This document shows, piece after piece, positions 28,277 to 37,970 of a stretch of 64,000 nucleotides of DNA. The stretch is from Gemmobacter caeni (GTDB taxonomy: Bacteria; Pseudomonadota; Alphaproteobacteria; Rhodobacterales; Rhodobacteraceae), in NCBI RefSeq assembly GCF_003054195.1, contig NZ_QBKP01000008.1, positions 62,001 through 126,000 on the forward strand, written 5' to 3'. The notes beneath the pieces are model-generated. The model ran no database searches, had not been told where the DNA came from, and saw only the letters and a list, made by a program, of their open reading frames with translations. The translations under genes and the position numbers were made by a program. Numbering within the stretch: the first letter of the stretch is position 1; each line of letters opens with the position of its first letter.

Positions 28277-29034
28277 GTCAGCCTCACCGGGATACCGGCG
28301 GCGGCCATATGGGCCTTGGCCTCGCCAATGGTATATTCGCCGAAGTGGAAGATCGAGGCAGCCAGCACCGCGCTGGCGCCGCCTTTGGTGACGCCCTCGA
28401 CCAGATGGTCCAAGTTGCCGACGCCGCCCGAGGCGATGACCGGCACGTTCACCGCATCGGCGATGGCGCGGGTCAGCGGCAGGTTGTAGCCGCCCTTGGT
28501 GCCGTCGCGGTCCATCGAGGTCAGCAGGATCTCGCCCGCGCCCTTCGCCTCGACCGTGCGGGCAAATTCCACCGCGTCGATGCCGGTGGGTTTGCGCCCG
28601 CCATGAGTGAAGATCTCCCACCGGCCCGGCTCGACGGTCTTGGCGTCGATGGCGACGACGATGCACTGGCTGCCGAAACGATCTGCCGCTTCGGCCACCA
28701 CGTCGGGGTTGGCCACGGCGGCGGAGTTGAATGACACCTTGTCGGCCCCCGCCAGCAGAAGCGCCCGCACATCGGCATGGCTGCGCACGCCGCCGCCTAC
28801 GGTCAGCGGGATGAAGCATTGCTCGGCCGTGCGGGTGACCAGATCGAACATCGTGCCGCGATTTTCATGCGTGGCGTGGATGTCGAGGAAACAAAGCTCG
28901 TCCGCCCCCGCCGCATCATAGGCGCGCGCGGCCTCGACCGGGTCGCCTGCGTCGATCAGGTTGACGAAATTCACGCCTTTCACCACGCGGCCATCGGCCA
29001 CGTCGAGGCAGGGGATGATGCGGGTTTTCAGCAT
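28273..29034 (-). CDS. hisF: Imidazole glycerol phosphate synthase, cyclase subunit
   Basis: 253 residues, a TIM barrel. Catalytic Asp residues sit in [13 protein letters not shown] (about 11) and [11 protein letters not shown] (about 130); phosphate loops TVGGGV and IASGGVGN are present. With HisH it makes imidazole glycerol phosphate and AICAR. Ends in an ATGA overlap with hisE. Confidence 0.95.
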   Translation of the reverse strand: MLKTRIIPCLDVADGRVVKGVNFVNLIDAGDPVEAARAYDAAGADELCFLDIHATHENRGTMFDLVTRTAEQCFIPLTVGGGVRSHADVRALLLAGADKVSFNSAAVANPDVVAEAADRFGSQCIVVAIDAKTVEPGRWEIFTHGGRKPTGIDAVEFARTVEAKGAGEILLTSMDRDGTKGGYNLPLTRAIADAVNVPVIASGGVGNLDHLVEGVTKGGASAVLAASIFHFGEYTIGEAKAHMAAAGIPVRLT

Positions 29035-29069
29035 GGCCGGACCTTAGCGCGGGGCGGGAGATGTGGGAA

Positions 29070-29135
29070 GGGGGGCTGTCTGCCCCCCTCGGCCTGCGGC
29101 CTCACCCCCCGAGGATATTTTCGGACAGAAAATCA
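29070..29135. repeat. Intergenic repeat, copy 2, between hisA and hisF
   Basis: GGGGGGCTG-TCTG-CCCCCC hairpin region, then GGCCTGCGGCC, then CCGAGGATATTTTCGGACAGAAAATC. Same modules as the other copies. Located in the 101-base hisA-hisF gap. Confidence 0.65.
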
Positions 29136-29855
29136 TCAGGCTTTCAGGGCAAGGAGGGCGGTGGCGAGGTCGATGGCGCCATCATAAAGCGCGCGGCCCG
29201 AGATGGCGCCGGCGATGACGCCGGTGTCGCGCAGCGCGATCAGGTCTTCCATGCGCGAGACGCCGCCCGAGGCGATGACGGGAATGGTGACAGCACGCGC
29301 GAGGGCTTCGGTCGCTTCGATATTCGGGCCCTGCATGGCGCCGTCGCGGTCGATGTCGGTGTAGATGATGGCGGCGACACCGGCGTCTTCAAAGCTGCGG
29401 GCGAGGTCGGTTGCCTGGACGTCAGTCTCTTCAGCCCAGCCTTTGGTGGCGACAAAACCCTTGCGCGCGTCGATGCCGACCGCAACCTTGCCGGGGAAGG
29501 CGCGCGCGGCCTCGCGCACCAGCGCCGGATTTTCCACCGCCACGGTGCCGAGGATGACGCGCGACAGGCCCTTTTCCAGCCACATGCCGATGGTTGCCAT
29601 ATCGCGGATGCCGCCGCCGAGCTGTGCGGGCACGGTGCAGCGGGCGAGGATCGCCTCCACCGCCGCGGCATTGACCGGCTGACCGGCGAAGGCGCCGTTC
29701 AGATCGACGAGGTGGAGCCATTCGCAGCCCGAGGCCTCGAACTTCGCGGCCTGTGCGGCCGGATCGTCGCCGAACACCGTCGCTGCCGACATCTCGCCGC
29801 GCAGGAGGCGCACGCACTGGCCATCTTTCAGGTCGATCGCGGGATAGAGGATCAT
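29136..29855 (-). CDS. hisA: ProFAR isomerase
   Basis: 239 residues from the ATG giving [17 protein letters not shown]; the frame extending to 30005 is not used. TIM-barrel paralogue of HisF: catalytic Asp8 in YPAIDLKDG and the second acidic motif YTDIDRDG; phosphate loops LGGGIRD and IASGGVSR. Opens the ProFAR ring sugar in histidine synthesis. Confidence 0.95.
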   Translation of the reverse strand: MILYPAIDLKDGQCVRLLRGEMSAATVFGDDPAAQAAKFEASGCEWLHLVDLNGAFAGQPVNAAAVEAILARCTVPAQLGGGIRDMATIGMWLEKGLSRVILGTVAVENPALVREAARAFPGKVAVGIDARKGFVATKGWAEETDVQATDLARSFEDAGVAAIIYTDIDRDGAMQGPNIEATEALARAVTIPVIASGGVSRMEDLIALRDTGVIAGAISGRALYDGAIDLATALLALKA

Positions 29856-30003
29856 GGCGGGCTCCGTATGCGGGATGCGGGTCGCGCGCGGTTTGGCATG
29901 CGGGCGACGTGACGGCAAGGGCGAAGCGGGGGCCGTAGCGTCACGCTTGCGGGAATCGTGGTGCCGGGCCGATGATCGCGGCATCGAAGGGGAGGAGGAA
30001 CCC

Positions 30004-30387
30004 ATGCGGACTTATCTTTTGGCGGCGGCCCTTGTCGGGCTGGCCGGTGCGGCATCCGCCGATCCGGTGGAAGGGGTGTGGCAGACGCAGGTGGATGACG
30101 GGGCCTATGCCCATGTTACCATCGCGCCTTGTGGCAATGCCTTCTGCGGCAAGATCAGCCGGACCTTCAAGGATGGCGCTGAATACAAATCCGAGAATAT
30201 CGGCAAGAAGATCGTCATCGACATGGTGCCGGTCGGTGGCGGCAAATACGAGGGCCAGGTCTGGCGGCCGTCGAACAACAAGGTCTATTCGGGCAAGATG
30301 AATGTCTCGGGCAATGCGATGAAGCTGGCCGGATGCGTGGCGGGCGGGCTTCTGTGCAAGTCGCAGGACTGGAAGCGCGTGAAATGA
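30004..30387 (+). CDS. DUF2147 exported protein
   Basis: 127 residues. Signal peptide (1-20, ending GAASA), then the family signature DPVEGVWQT and a lipocalin-like beta pattern with cysteines in CGNAFCGKI and [10 protein letters not shown]. Probably a periplasmic disulfide-containing beta-barrel. SD GGGGAGGAGG upstream. Function is not established. Confidence 0.82.
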   Translation: MRTYLLAAALVGLAGAASADPVEGVWQTQVDDGAYAHVTIAPCGNAFCGKISRTFKDGAEYKSENIGKKIVIDMVPVGGGKYEGQVWRPSNNKVYSGKMNVSGNAMKLAGCVAGGLLCKSQDWKRVK

Positions 30388-30451
30388 GCAGGAACCGGGT
30401 CGCCCCTTGCGGCCCGGTGCTGCGACATCGGGCCAGACCATGGAGTTTGGC

Positions 30452-31303
30452 ATGAAATCCGATGACTGGGCCCGCCTGATTGCGCTTTCGGTGCTGTGGG
30501 GCGGGTCTTTCTTCTTTGTCGAAATCGCGCTGACCGGGCTGCCGCCGTTTTCGGTGGTCTGGGGCCGGGTGGCGCTGGGCGCGCTGGCGCTGGCGGTGAT
30601 GCTCCGCGGGCGGTTGCCGCGGGGCTGGGCGGTGTGGCGGGCGCTGGCCGTCATGGGCTTTCTGAACAATGTGGTGCCCTTTTGCCTGTTCGCCTTCGCG
30701 CAGGGCGAGATCAGCGGCGCGCTGGCCGCCATCCTGAACGCCACGACCCCGCTGTGGGGTGTCGTGGTCGCCCATTTGGCCGGGGCCGAGCCGCTGACGG
30801 CGCGGCGGCTCGGCGGCGTGGCGGCGGGGATTGCGGGGGTGGCGGTGATGGCCGGGGGCGGTGCGGGGGCGCTGCCTGCGATGATCGCCTGTCTGGCGGC
30901 GGCGCTGAGCTACGCCTTCGCCGGGCTTTGGGGGCGGCGGTTCCGCGAGATGGGTGTGCCGCCCTTGCAGGCAGCCTTCGGGCAGGTGACGGCGGCGACG
31001 GTGATCCTGTTGCCGGTCTGGCTGGCAGTCGATGCGCCCTGGCGGCTGGCGATGCCGCCCGCGCAGGTCTGGGCGGCGGTGGCGGGGATCGGGGTTCTGT
31101 CTACCGCGCTGGCCTATGCGCTCTATTTCCGGCTGCTGGTGACGGCCGGGGCGGTGAACCTGATGCTGGTGACCTTCCTCATTCCGGTCAGCGCGGCAGC
31201 GTTGGGGGCGCTGGTGCTGGGCACGCGGCTGGGTCCGCAGCATTTCGCCGGATTCGCGCTGATCGCGCTGGGGCTTTGGGCGGTGGCGAAGCGGCCCGCC
31301 TAG
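30452..31303 (+). CDS. EamA/DMT-family transporter
   Basis: 283 residues from the ATG preceded by GGAG at six bases; an ATG at 30440 is the alternative. Ten hydrophobic segments in two EamA halves; the first half opens with [16 protein letters not shown] and contains [15 protein letters not shown], typical of the drug/metabolite transporter superfamily. Substrate unknown. Ends four bases into the convergent glutaminase gene. Confidence 0.88.
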   Translation: MKSDDWARLIALSVLWGGSFFFVEIALTGLPPFSVVWGRVALGALALAVMLRGRLPRGWAVWRALAVMGFLNNVVPFCLFAFAQGEISGALAAILNATTPLWGVVVAHLAGAEPLTARRLGGVAAGIAGVAVMAGGGAGALPAMIACLAAALSYAFAGLWGRRFREMGVPPLQAAFGQVTAATVILLPVWLAVDAPWRLAMPPAQVWAAVAGIGVLSTALAYALYFRLLVTAGAVNLMLVTFLIPVSAAALGALVLGTRLGPQHFAGFALIALGLWAVAKRPA

Positions 31304-32214
31304 CCGAAGACCGACCAGCCGGTCGCGCGCGCCAGCCGCTCCACCGCCAGCGTGCCAAGCTGCGAATTTCCTTGCGTGTTCAGCCCCGGAGACCAGACGG
31401 CGATCGAGGCGCGGCCGGGTGCCACCACCAGAATCCCGCCGCCCACACCGGATTTGCCGGGCAGGCCCACGCGATAGGCGAATTCGCCTGAGCCGTCGTA
31501 ATGGCCGCAGGTCATCATCAGCGCGTTGATGCGCCGGGTGCGGCCGGGCGCCAGCATGCGCGGCAGGTCCGGCGCGCCGATCAGGAAGCGTCCGGCGAGG
31601 GCAAGCTGCCGTGCAGACATCTCGATGGCGCATTGGTGGAAATAGGTGCCGCAGGTCAGTTCTGGCGCATGCAGCAGATTGCCATGTGCCGCCATGAAAT
31701 GCGCGAGTGCAAGGTTGCGATGCCCGGTCGCCTGTTCCGAGGCCGCCACGGCCTTGTTGATGTGGATGTCGTCCTCGCCCGCCGCCTCGCGCAGAAAGCG
31801 CAGAATTTCGCCCAGCAATTCCCGCGGCTTGTGCCCGGCGAGGATCGCATCGGTCACGACAATGGCGCCCGCGTTGATGAAGGGATTGCGCGGGATGCCG
31901 CGTTCATATTCCAACTGGACCATGGAATTGAAGGCGAGCCCCGAAGGCTCGCGCCCGACCCGTGTCCAGAGCTGATCGCCCAGCCGCCCCAGCGCGATGG
32001 CAAGGGTGAAGACCTTGCTGACCGACTGGATGGAAAAGGGCGTGTCGGCTTCGCCGGTGGTGAAGGTCTGCCCGTCGGCGGTGCAGACGGCCATGGCGAA
32101 GTGGCGGTCCGAGATGCGGGCAAGCTCGGGGATGTAATCGGCGACGCGGCCCCGGTCAGGGGCCGCCGCCATTTCGGCGCCGATCCGGTCGAGGATGGCG
32201 CCCAGATCGCTCAT
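31300..32214 (-). CDS. glsA: Glutaminase
   Basis: 304 residues. Serine-dependent beta-lactamase-like glutaminase: [13 protein letters not shown] carries the nucleophile Ser and Lys, [13 protein letters not shown] is the family signature, and the C-terminal loop has [11 protein letters not shown]. It converts glutamine to glutamate and ammonia. The ATG overlaps the stop of hisH (ATGA), so it is translationally coupled to a glutamine amidotransferase subunit. Confidence 0.93.
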   Translation of the reverse strand: MSDLGAILDRIGAEMAAAPDRGRVADYIPELARISDRHFAMAVCTADGQTFTTGEADTPFSIQSVSKVFTLAIALGRLGDQLWTRVGREPSGLAFNSMVQLEYERGIPRNPFINAGAIVVTDAILAGHKPRELLGEILRFLREAAGEDDIHINKAVAASEQATGHRNLALAHFMAAHGNLLHAPELTCGTYFHQCAIEMSARQLALAGRFLIGAPDLPRMLAPGRTRRINALMMTCGHYDGSGEFAYRVGLPGKSGVGGGILVVAPGRASIAVWSPGLNTQGNSQLGTLAVERLARATGWSVFG

Positions 32215-32849
32215 GGCGCCCAACGCAGGAAGTTGCCGATGATGCGCAGACCCACGGCCTGCGATTTCTCGGGGTGGAACTGGGTGCCGACCATGGTGCC
32301 CGCGCCGATGATGGCGGTGATGTCGCCCGCGTAGTCGACATGCGCCAGCCGTTCCGCCAGGTTGGCCACGCGGAAGGCGTAGCTGTGCACGAAATACGCA
32401 TGATCGCCGGTGGCGATACCATCGAGCACCGGATGCGGATGGTCGATCACCAGATCGTTCCAGCCCATATGCGGCACTTTCAGATGCGGGTCGGCGGGGG
32501 TGATGCGGGTGACCTCGCCGCCGATCCAGTCGAAACCCGGGGTGTCTTCGTATTCGCGGCCCCAGGTCGCCATCATCTGCATGCCGACGCAGATGCCCAT
32601 GAAGGGACGACCCTTCACGCGCACGGCTTCGGCAATGGCCTCGAAGAGGCCGCCATGATCGCCCAACGCGCGGCGGCAGGCCGGGAAGGCGCCATCCCCC
32701 GGCAGGACGATCCGGTCGGCCCGGGCGACGTCCTCGGGGCGCGATGTCACGATGACCTCGCCCGCGCCGGTTTCCGCCGCCATACGCTGAAACGCCTTTT
32801 CGGCGGAATGCAGGTTGCCGCTGTCGTAATCGACGAGGACGGTGAGCAT
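32211..32849 (-). CDS. hisH: Imidazole glycerol phosphate synthase, glutamine amidotransferase subunit
   Basis: 212 residues. Class I amidotransferase: nucleophile Cys in GICVGMQMM, His/Glu in [10 protein letters not shown]. It releases ammonia from glutamine and channels it to HisF, here encoded 3 kb away. The stop overlaps the start of glsA. Confidence 0.95.
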   Translation of the reverse strand: MLTVLVDYDSGNLHSAEKAFQRMAAETGAGEVIVTSRPEDVARADRIVLPGDGAFPACRRALGDHGGLFEAIAEAVRVKGRPFMGICVGMQMMATWGREYEDTPGFDWIGGEVTRITPADPHLKVPHMGWNDLVIDHPHPVLDGIATGDHAYFVHSYAFRVANLAERLAHVDYAGDITAIIGAGTMVGTQFHPEKSQAVGLRIIGNFLRWAP

Positions 32850-32880
32850 GGCGCTTCCTTTCCGGCTGTGGCGCGGGCGG

Positions 32881-32926
32881 AGGCGGCGGGAGCCTCCGGC
32901 GGGGATATTTAGGAACAGATGAAAGC
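32881..32926. repeat. Intergenic repeat, copy 3, between hisB and hisH
   Basis: Contains GGCGGGAGCCTCC, then GGCGGGGATATTTAGGAACAGATGAA. Shares the GGATATTT and ACAGATGAA modules with copies 1, 4 and 5. Confidence 0.6.
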
Positions 32927-32946
32927 CGAACTCCGGTGAGGCGGGG

Positions 32947-33534
32947 TTACAGCTTTCCCTTGGTCGAAGGGATTTCGTCGGCCTTGCGCGGATCGGTCTC
33001 CACCGCCATGCGCAGGGCGCGGGCCACGGCCTTGAAGGCGGCCTCGGCGATGTGGTGGCTGTTCACGCCGTGGCGCATGTCGATGTGCAGGGTGATGCCG
33101 CCATGCGTGGCGAGCGCCTGAAAGAATTCGCGCACCAGTTCGGTATCGAATGTGCCGATCTTCTGGCTGGGGAAGGTGACATTCCAGACGAGGAAGGGGC
33201 GGCCGGAGAGATCCAGCGCGCAATGCACCTGCGCGTCATCCATCGGCAGGCTGCATTCGCCATAGCGGCGGATGCCCTTCTTGTCGCCCAGTGCCTGCAC
33301 CAGCGCCTGACCCAGCGCGATGCCGGTATCCTCAACCGTGTGGTGGTCATCGATATGCAGGTCGCCCCTGGCGCGCAGGGTCATGTCGATCAGCGAATGG
33401 CGCGAAAGCTGATCCATCATGTGATCGAAGAACCCGACACCCGACTGCATGTCGTAGCGGCCCGTCCCGTCGAGGTTGATGGACAGCGCGATCTCGGTTT
33501 CCGAGGTGCTGCGGGTGACTTCGGCCTTACGCAT
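32947..33534 (-). CDS. hisB: Imidazoleglycerol-phosphate dehydratase
   Basis: 195 residues from the ATG giving [15 protein letters not shown]; the frame reaching 33786 runs through the tRNA genes and is not used. Metal-binding His motifs: [24 protein letters not shown] and [14 protein letters not shown]. Catalyses the sixth step of histidine synthesis; monofunctional type. First gene of the hisB-hisH run. Confidence 0.95.
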   Translation of the reverse strand: MRKAEVTRSTSETEIALSINLDGTGRYDMQSGVGFFDHMMDQLSRHSLIDMTLRARGDLHIDDHHTVEDTGIALGQALVQALGDKKGIRRYGECSLPMDDAQVHCALDLSGRPFLVWNVTFPSQKIGTFDTELVREFFQALATHGGITLHIDMRHGVNSHHIAEAAFKAVARALRMAVETDPRKADEIPSTKGKL

Positions 33535-33625
33535 GGGGCTCTCCGGCATTTGCTTCGGGGGCCTTATAGGACGGGGGCGGGCATGGGGGAAGGGATTCCG
33601 GGCCGGGCAGGACGGCTGGGTGTGG

Positions 33626-33654
33626 AAAACGAAAAAGGCCGCCCGAAGGCGGCC
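33626..33654 (-). terminator. Rho-independent terminator for the tRNA-Gly genes
   Basis: On the minus strand: GGCCGCC, TTCG tetraloop, GGCGGCC, then TTTTTCGTTTT. It starts 12 bases after the end of the second tRNA. Confidence 0.9.
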
Positions 33655-33665
33655 CGTTTTTCGAT

Positions 33666-33740
33666 TGGAGCGGGCGATGAGATTCGAACTCACGACCCTA
33701 ACCTTGGCAAGGTTATGCTCTACCCCTGAGCTACGCCCGC
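33666..33740 (-). tRNA. tRNA-Gly (anticodon GCC), copy 2
   Basis: 75 bases with 3' CCA encoded. Acceptor stem GCGGGCG/CGCCCGC, D-arm GCTCAGGGGTAGAGC, anticodon loop TTGCCAA on a five-pair stem (TAACC/GGTTA), and T-arm GTGAG-TTCGAAT-CTCAT. Identical to the upstream copy. Confidence 0.97.
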
Positions 33741-33758
33741 GCAACAATCGGTCCGAAC

Positions 33759-33833
33759 TGGAGCGGGCGATGAGATTCGAACTCACGACCCTAACCTTGG
33801 CAAGGTTATGCTCTACCCCTGAGCTACGCCCGC
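33759..33833 (-). tRNA. tRNA-Gly (anticodon GCC), copy 1
   Basis: Same 75-base sequence as the other copy, 18 bases upstream of it on the minus strand; both probably come from one transcript. Confidence 0.97.
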
Positions 33834-33964
33834 GCTGCCGGTTCGGTGGAGGCGGATTTAGTCCGGGGGCGCGGAGGGCGCAAGGGGAAAAACGCGGGGG
33901 TCAGAAAAATTTCTGCGCGGGCAGCGGGGTGGCGATCCGGTGCCCGCGTATCGGCGCGTCGGCG

Positions 33965-33990
33965 GGAACCGGATGCGGCGGCTTGCCGTT
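33965..33990 (+). promoter_or_regulatory. EcfG-type (general stress) promoter of the CsbD-like gene
   Basis: GGAAC at 33965-33969, 17 bases, then CGTT at 33987-33990, 57 bases before the ATG. Exact match to the pattern seen also before the glutathione peroxidase gene; both begin GGAACCGGA. Confidence 0.6.
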
Positions 33991-34046
33991 GTACAGGCAC
34001 AGCGACGGTAGATGACCTGCCGTACGAAACCCGAAAGGAATGCACC

Positions 34047-34247
34047 ATGAACAGCGATCAGATTGCCGGCAAATGGAAGCAACTGAAGGGCGAGGCCAAG
34101 ATCATGTGGGGCAAGCTCACCGATGACGAGCTGGACCGCATCGAGGGCCACAAGGACAAGCTCGCCGGGCTTGTGCAGGAGCGCTATGGGCGCTCGAAGG
34201 AAGAGGCCGAGAAGGAAGTGAACCGCTTCTTCGATGACAGGGCCTGA
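34047..34247 (+). CDS. CsbD-family stress protein
   Basis: 66 residues. MNSDQIAGKWKQLKGEAKIMWGKLTDDELDRIEG is the CsbD start pattern; the rest is a charged amphipathic helix. Family members are abundant stress-induced cytoplasmic proteins of unknown mechanism. SD AAAGGAA. The EcfG-like promoter 57 bases upstream fits general stress induction. Followed by a bidirectional terminator. Confidence 0.9.
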   Translation: MNSDQIAGKWKQLKGEAKIMWGKLTDDELDRIEGHKDKLAGLVQERYGRSKEEAEKEVNRFFDDRA

Positions 34248-34285
34248 CACCGGGCCTGATCTGGCCACAGCACGGCCGGAACGGA

Positions 34286-34309
34286 AAAGGGGGCCTTTCG
34301 GCCCCCTTT
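34286..34309. terminator. Bidirectional terminator between the CsbD-like gene and pyc
   Basis: AAAGGGGGCC, TTTC loop, GGCCCCCTTT. It serves the plus-strand CsbD-like gene; pyc on the minus strand ends just beyond it at 34311. Confidence 0.85.
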
Positions 34310-34310
34310 G

Positions 34311-37300
34311 TCATTCCAGTTCGATCAGCAGATCCTTGGCGTCGATCTGACTGCCAGGCGTGACGTGGATCGCCTTCACGGTGGCCTCGCGGTCGGCGTG
34401 CAGGCCGGTTTCCATCTTCATCGCCTCGATGGTGAGCAGCAGATCACCCGCCCGGACCTTCTGGCCCGGCGTGACGGCAACCGAGGCGATGGAGCCGGGC
34501 ATCGGCGCACCGATGTGGTTGGCATTAGCGGAATCCGCCTTGGGTTTGGCGGCGGTCTTCGCCTTCACCGCGCGGTTCGGCACCCGGATCACGCGGGGCT
34601 GGCCGTTCAGTTCGAAGAACACCTTCGCCTCGCCATCCTCGCCAGTTTCGCCCACGGCTTGCAGGCGGATTTCCAGCGTCTTGCCGGGGTCGATCTCGGC
34701 GGTGATCTCGTCTCCGGGTTGCATGCCGTAGAAGAACGTCTGGGTCGGCAGGGTGCGGACCGGGCCGTAAAGCCGGTGGCGGCCCATGTAATCCAGAAAG
34801 ACCTTCGGATACATCAGATAGCCGTTCAGATCCTCGTCATCGACGGTGAAGCCGTTCAGTTCGGCCGAAAGTTTCGCCCGCGTTTCTTCCAGATCCACGG
34901 GCGCCATACCAAGGCCGGGACGCGCGGTCTGCGGCTTTTCGCCCTTCAGAACCTTCTTCTGGATACCCGCAGGCCAGCCGCCATGCGGTTGGCCCAGATT
35001 ACCCTTCATCATGTCCACGACCGAATCGGGGAACGCCACATCAACGGCCGGGTCTTCGACCTGACCGCGCGACAGGCCCTGTGCCACCATCATCAGCGCC
35101 ATGTCGCCAACGACCTTTGACGAGGGCGTGACCTTCACGATATCACCGAACATCTGGTTGGCATCAGCATAGGCCTGCGCCACCTCGGGCCAGCGTTCCT
35201 CCAGCCCGAGGCTGCGAGCCTGTGCCTTGAGGTTGGTGAACTGCCCGCCGGGCATTTCGTGCAGGTACACCTCGGATGCGGGCGAGGCGAGGCCGCTTTC
35301 GAAGGCAGCATATTGCGCGCGCACATGCTCCCAGTAGTTCGAGATGTCGCGGATCGCGCCGATGTCCAGCCCGGTGTCGCGTTCGGTATGGCGTAGCGCC
35401 TCGACGATGGACCCGAGGCAGGGCTGCGAGGTGCCGCCCGAGAAGGCGTCCATCGCCGCATCCACCGCATCCACGCCCGCATCGCAGGCGGCGAGGATGG
35501 TCGCCGCCGCCGCGCCGCTGGTGTCGTGGGTGTGGAAGTGGATCGGCAGACCGACCTCCTGCTTCAGTGTCTTGACGAGAACGCGGGCGGCAGCGGGCTT
35601 CAAAAGACCCGCCATATCCTTCAGGCCCAGCACATGCGCGCCTGCGGCCTTCAGTTCCTTCGCCATGCCGACATAGTATTTCAGGTCATATTTGGCGCGC
35701 GCCGGGTCCAGCAGATCGCCGGTATAGCAGATCGTGCCTTCGCAGACCTTGTTCGCCTCGATCACCGCATCCATGGCGACGCGCATGTTTTCGACCCAGT
35801 TCAGGCTGTCGAACACGCGGAACACATCCACCCCGGTCTCGGCGGCCTGCCTGACGAAGGCCTGCACCACATTGTCGGGATAGTTGGTGTAGCCCACGCC
35901 GTTGGAGGCGCGCAGCAGCATCTGCGTCATCAGGTTGGGCATGGCGGCGCGCAGGTCACGCAGGCGCTGCCACGGGCATTCCTGGAGGAACCGGTAAGCC
36001 ACGTCGAAGGTGGCGCCGCCCCAGCATTCCACGCTGAACAACTGCGGCAGGTTGGCGGCATAGCTGGGTGCCACGCGGATCATGTCGATGGAGCGCATGC
36101 GGGTGGCCAGCAGGCTCTGGTGCCCGTCGCGCATGGTGGTGTCGGTGATCAGCACCTTGGTCTGGGCGCGCATCCAGTCCGCCACGGCCTGCGGGCCCTT
36201 TTGTTCCAGCAGGTTGCGGGTGCCCATCGCGGGCTCCGTGCGCGGGGCGGGGGCCTTCGGCGTTTTCACTTCAGCCGCCGGTTTCGGGCGTCCGGCGGTT
36301 TCGGGATGCCCGTTCACCGTGATGTCGGCGATATAGGTCAGGATCTTGGTCGCCCGGTCACGGCGTTTGCGGAACTGGAACAGATCCGGCGTTGTGTCGA
36401 TGAATTTCGTCGTGTAGGTGTCGTTCAGGAACACCGGGTGTTTCAGCAGGTTGATGACGAATTCGATATTCGTGCTGACGCCCCGGATACGGAACTCGCG
36501 CAGCGCACGATCCATCCGGTGAATCGCCTTGTCGGGCGTCTGCGCATGCGCCGTCACCTTCACCAGCAGCGAATCGTAATAGCGCGTCACGACCGAGCCG
36601 GAATAGGCGGTGCCACCGTCCAGACGGATACCGTTGCCGGTGGCGCTGCGGTAGGCGGTGATCCGGCCATAATCGGGGATGAAGTTGTTCTGCGGGTCTT
36701 CGGTGGTCACCCGGCATTGCAGGGCATGGCCGTTCAGCCGCACGCCGTCCTGGCTGGTCACGCCGGTGGCTTCCGCCAGCGTCTTGCCCTCGGCGATCAG
36801 GATCTGCGCCTGTACGATGTCGATGCCCGTGACCTCTTCGGTGACGGTGTGTTCCACCTGCACGCGGGGGTTCACCTCGATGAAGTAGAACTTGCCCTCG
36901 TCCATATCCATCAGGAATTCGACGGTGCCGGCGCATTCGTAATTCACATGGGCGCAGATCTTGCGGCCGAGTTCGCAGATCTCGGCGCGCTGCTCATCGT
37001 TGAGATACGGCGCGGGCGCGCGTTCGACGACCTTCTGGTTGCGGCGCTGCACGGTGCAGTCACGTTCGTAGAGGTGGTAGATCTCGCCATGCTTGTCGCC
37101 AAGGATCTGCACCTCGACGTGGCGGGCGCGCTGGATCATCTTTTCCAGATAGCCCTCGCCATTGCCAAAGGCGGCCTCCGCCTCGCGGCGGCCCTCCAGG
37201 ACCTTGGCCTCCAGTTCCTCGGCGTTCAGGATCGGCCGCATGCCGCGCCCGCCGCCGCCCCAGGAGGCTTTGAGCATCAGCGGAAAGCCGATCTCTGCCG

Positions 37301-37751
37301 CCTCGGCGCGGATCGCGTCAAAGTCGTTGCCCAGAACCTCGGTCGCAGGGATGACCGGCACACCAGCTGCCACGGCCACGCGCCGGGCACTGGCCTTGTC
37401 GCCAAGCGCCCGCATGGTTTCGGCGCGCGGGCCGATGAAGGTGATGCCATTGGCTTCGCAGGCTTCGACGAAATCGGGGTTTTCCGACAGAAGCCCGTAG
37501 CCGGGATGGATGGCATCCGCGCCCGCAAGCTTGGCCACGCGGATAATTTCCGGGATGCTCAGGTAGGCGCCCACCGGCGACATGCCCTGACCGATCAGAT
37601 AGGCCTCATCGGCCTTGAAGCGGTGCAGAGACAGCTTGTCCTCTTCGGCATAGACGGCGACCGTCTTCTTGCCCATCTCGTTCGCGGCGCGCATCACGCG
37701 AATAGCGATTTCGCCTCGGTTGGCGATCAGGATCTTGCGAAATTCGGTCAT
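34311..37751 (-). CDS. pyc: Pyruvate carboxylase
   Basis: 1146 residues starting at the ATG after GGGGAGGAA. Domains in order: biotin carboxylase/ATP-grasp (about 1-455, KILIANRGEIAIRV, GGGGRGMR ATP loop, EVNPRVQVEHTVTEEVTGID), carboxyltransferase (about 530-800, RDGHQSLLATRMR with metal ligands and the HTHDTSGAAAA motif), and a C-terminal biotinyl domain (IEAMKMETGL, biotin on the Lys). It forms oxaloacetate from pyruvate and bicarbonate to refill the TCA cycle. Confidence 0.96.
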   Translation of the reverse strand: MTEFRKILIANRGEIAIRVMRAANEMGKKTVAVYAEEDKLSLHRFKADEAYLIGQGMSPVGAYLSIPEIIRVAKLAGADAIHPGYGLLSENPDFVEACEANGITFIGPRAETMRALGDKASARRVAVAAGVPVIPATEVLGNDFDAIRAEAAEIGFPLMLKASWGGGGRGMRPILNAEELEAKVLEGRREAEAAFGNGEGYLEKMIQRARHVEVQILGDKHGEIYHLYERDCTVQRRNQKVVERAPAPYLNDEQRAEICELGRKICAHVNYECAGTVEFLMDMDEGKFYFIEVNPRVQVEHTVTEEVTGIDIVQAQILIAEGKTLAEATGVTSQDGVRLNGHALQCRVTTEDPQNNFIPDYGRITAYRSATGNGIRLDGGTAYSGSVVTRYYDSLLVKVTAHAQTPDKAIHRMDRALREFRIRGVSTNIEFVINLLKHPVFLNDTYTTKFIDTTPDLFQFRKRRDRATKILTYIADITVNGHPETAGRPKPAAEVKTPKAPAPRTEPAMGTRNLLEQKGPQAVADWMRAQTKVLITDTTMRDGHQSLLATRMRSIDMIRVAPSYAANLPQLFSVECWGGATFDVAYRFLQECPWQRLRDLRAAMPNLMTQMLLRASNGVGYTNYPDNVVQAFVRQAAETGVDVFRVFDSLNWVENMRVAMDAVIEANKVCEGTICYTGDLLDPARAKYDLKYYVGMAKELKAAGAHVLGLKDMAGLLKPAAARVLVKTLKQEVGLPIHFHTHDTSGAAAATILAACDAGVDAVDAAMDAFSGGTSQPCLGSIVEALRHTERDTGLDIGAIRDISNYWEHVRAQYAAFESGLASPASEVYLHEMPGGQFTNLKAQARSLGLEERWPEVAQAYADANQMFGDIVKVTPSSKVVGDMALMMVAQGLSRGQVEDPAVDVAFPDSVVDMMKGNLGQPHGGWPAGIQKKVLKGEKPQTARPGLGMAPVDLEETRAKLSAELNGFTVDDEDLNGYLMYPKVFLDYMGRHRLYGPVRTLPTQTFFYGMQPGDEITAEIDPGKTLEIRLQAVGETGEDGEAKVFFELNGQPRVIRVPNRAVKAKTAAKPKADSANANHIGAPMPGSIASVAVTPGQKVRAGDLLLTIEAMKMETGLHADREATVKAIHVTPGSQIDAKDLLIELE

Positions 37752-37914
37752 CTGTTCCTCCCCGAAGCTCTGCACGGCGCGGTCACTTTAGGGGTGCTGC
37801 GATGCAGCGCAAGGGCAGGAACCGACGTCAATGCAAAGTTTTGCGAAATATTCAGGAGGGCTTTGCAATTGCAAACTTCGGGGCTTAAAGATTCTGGAAT
37901 ATGCAGAATTGGCG

Positions 37915-37929
37915 GAACATTGGTGGAAC
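37915..37929 (+). promoter_or_regulatory. LexA (SOS) box upstream of the UvrD-type helicase gene
   Basis: GAAC-ATTGGTG-GAAC, i.e. GTTC-N7-GTTC on the other strand, the direct-repeat LexA box of alphaproteobacteria. It lies 41 bases before the ATG. Confidence 0.72.
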
Positions 37930-37970
37930 ACAGGCTTCCCAAGGCCGACCTGCACGTCTATCTTGCGGAT

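Noticed and set aside
32947-33786. Extended hisB frame including the tRNA genes
   Set aside because: The extension translates two tRNA-Gly genes and their terminator; HisB starts normally at 33534.
35526-37970. 800-codon N-terminal extension of the UvrD-type helicase
   Set aside because: It is antisense to pyruvate carboxylase; long stop-free antisense frames are common at this GC, and the helicase starts with its own Q motif shortly after 37971.
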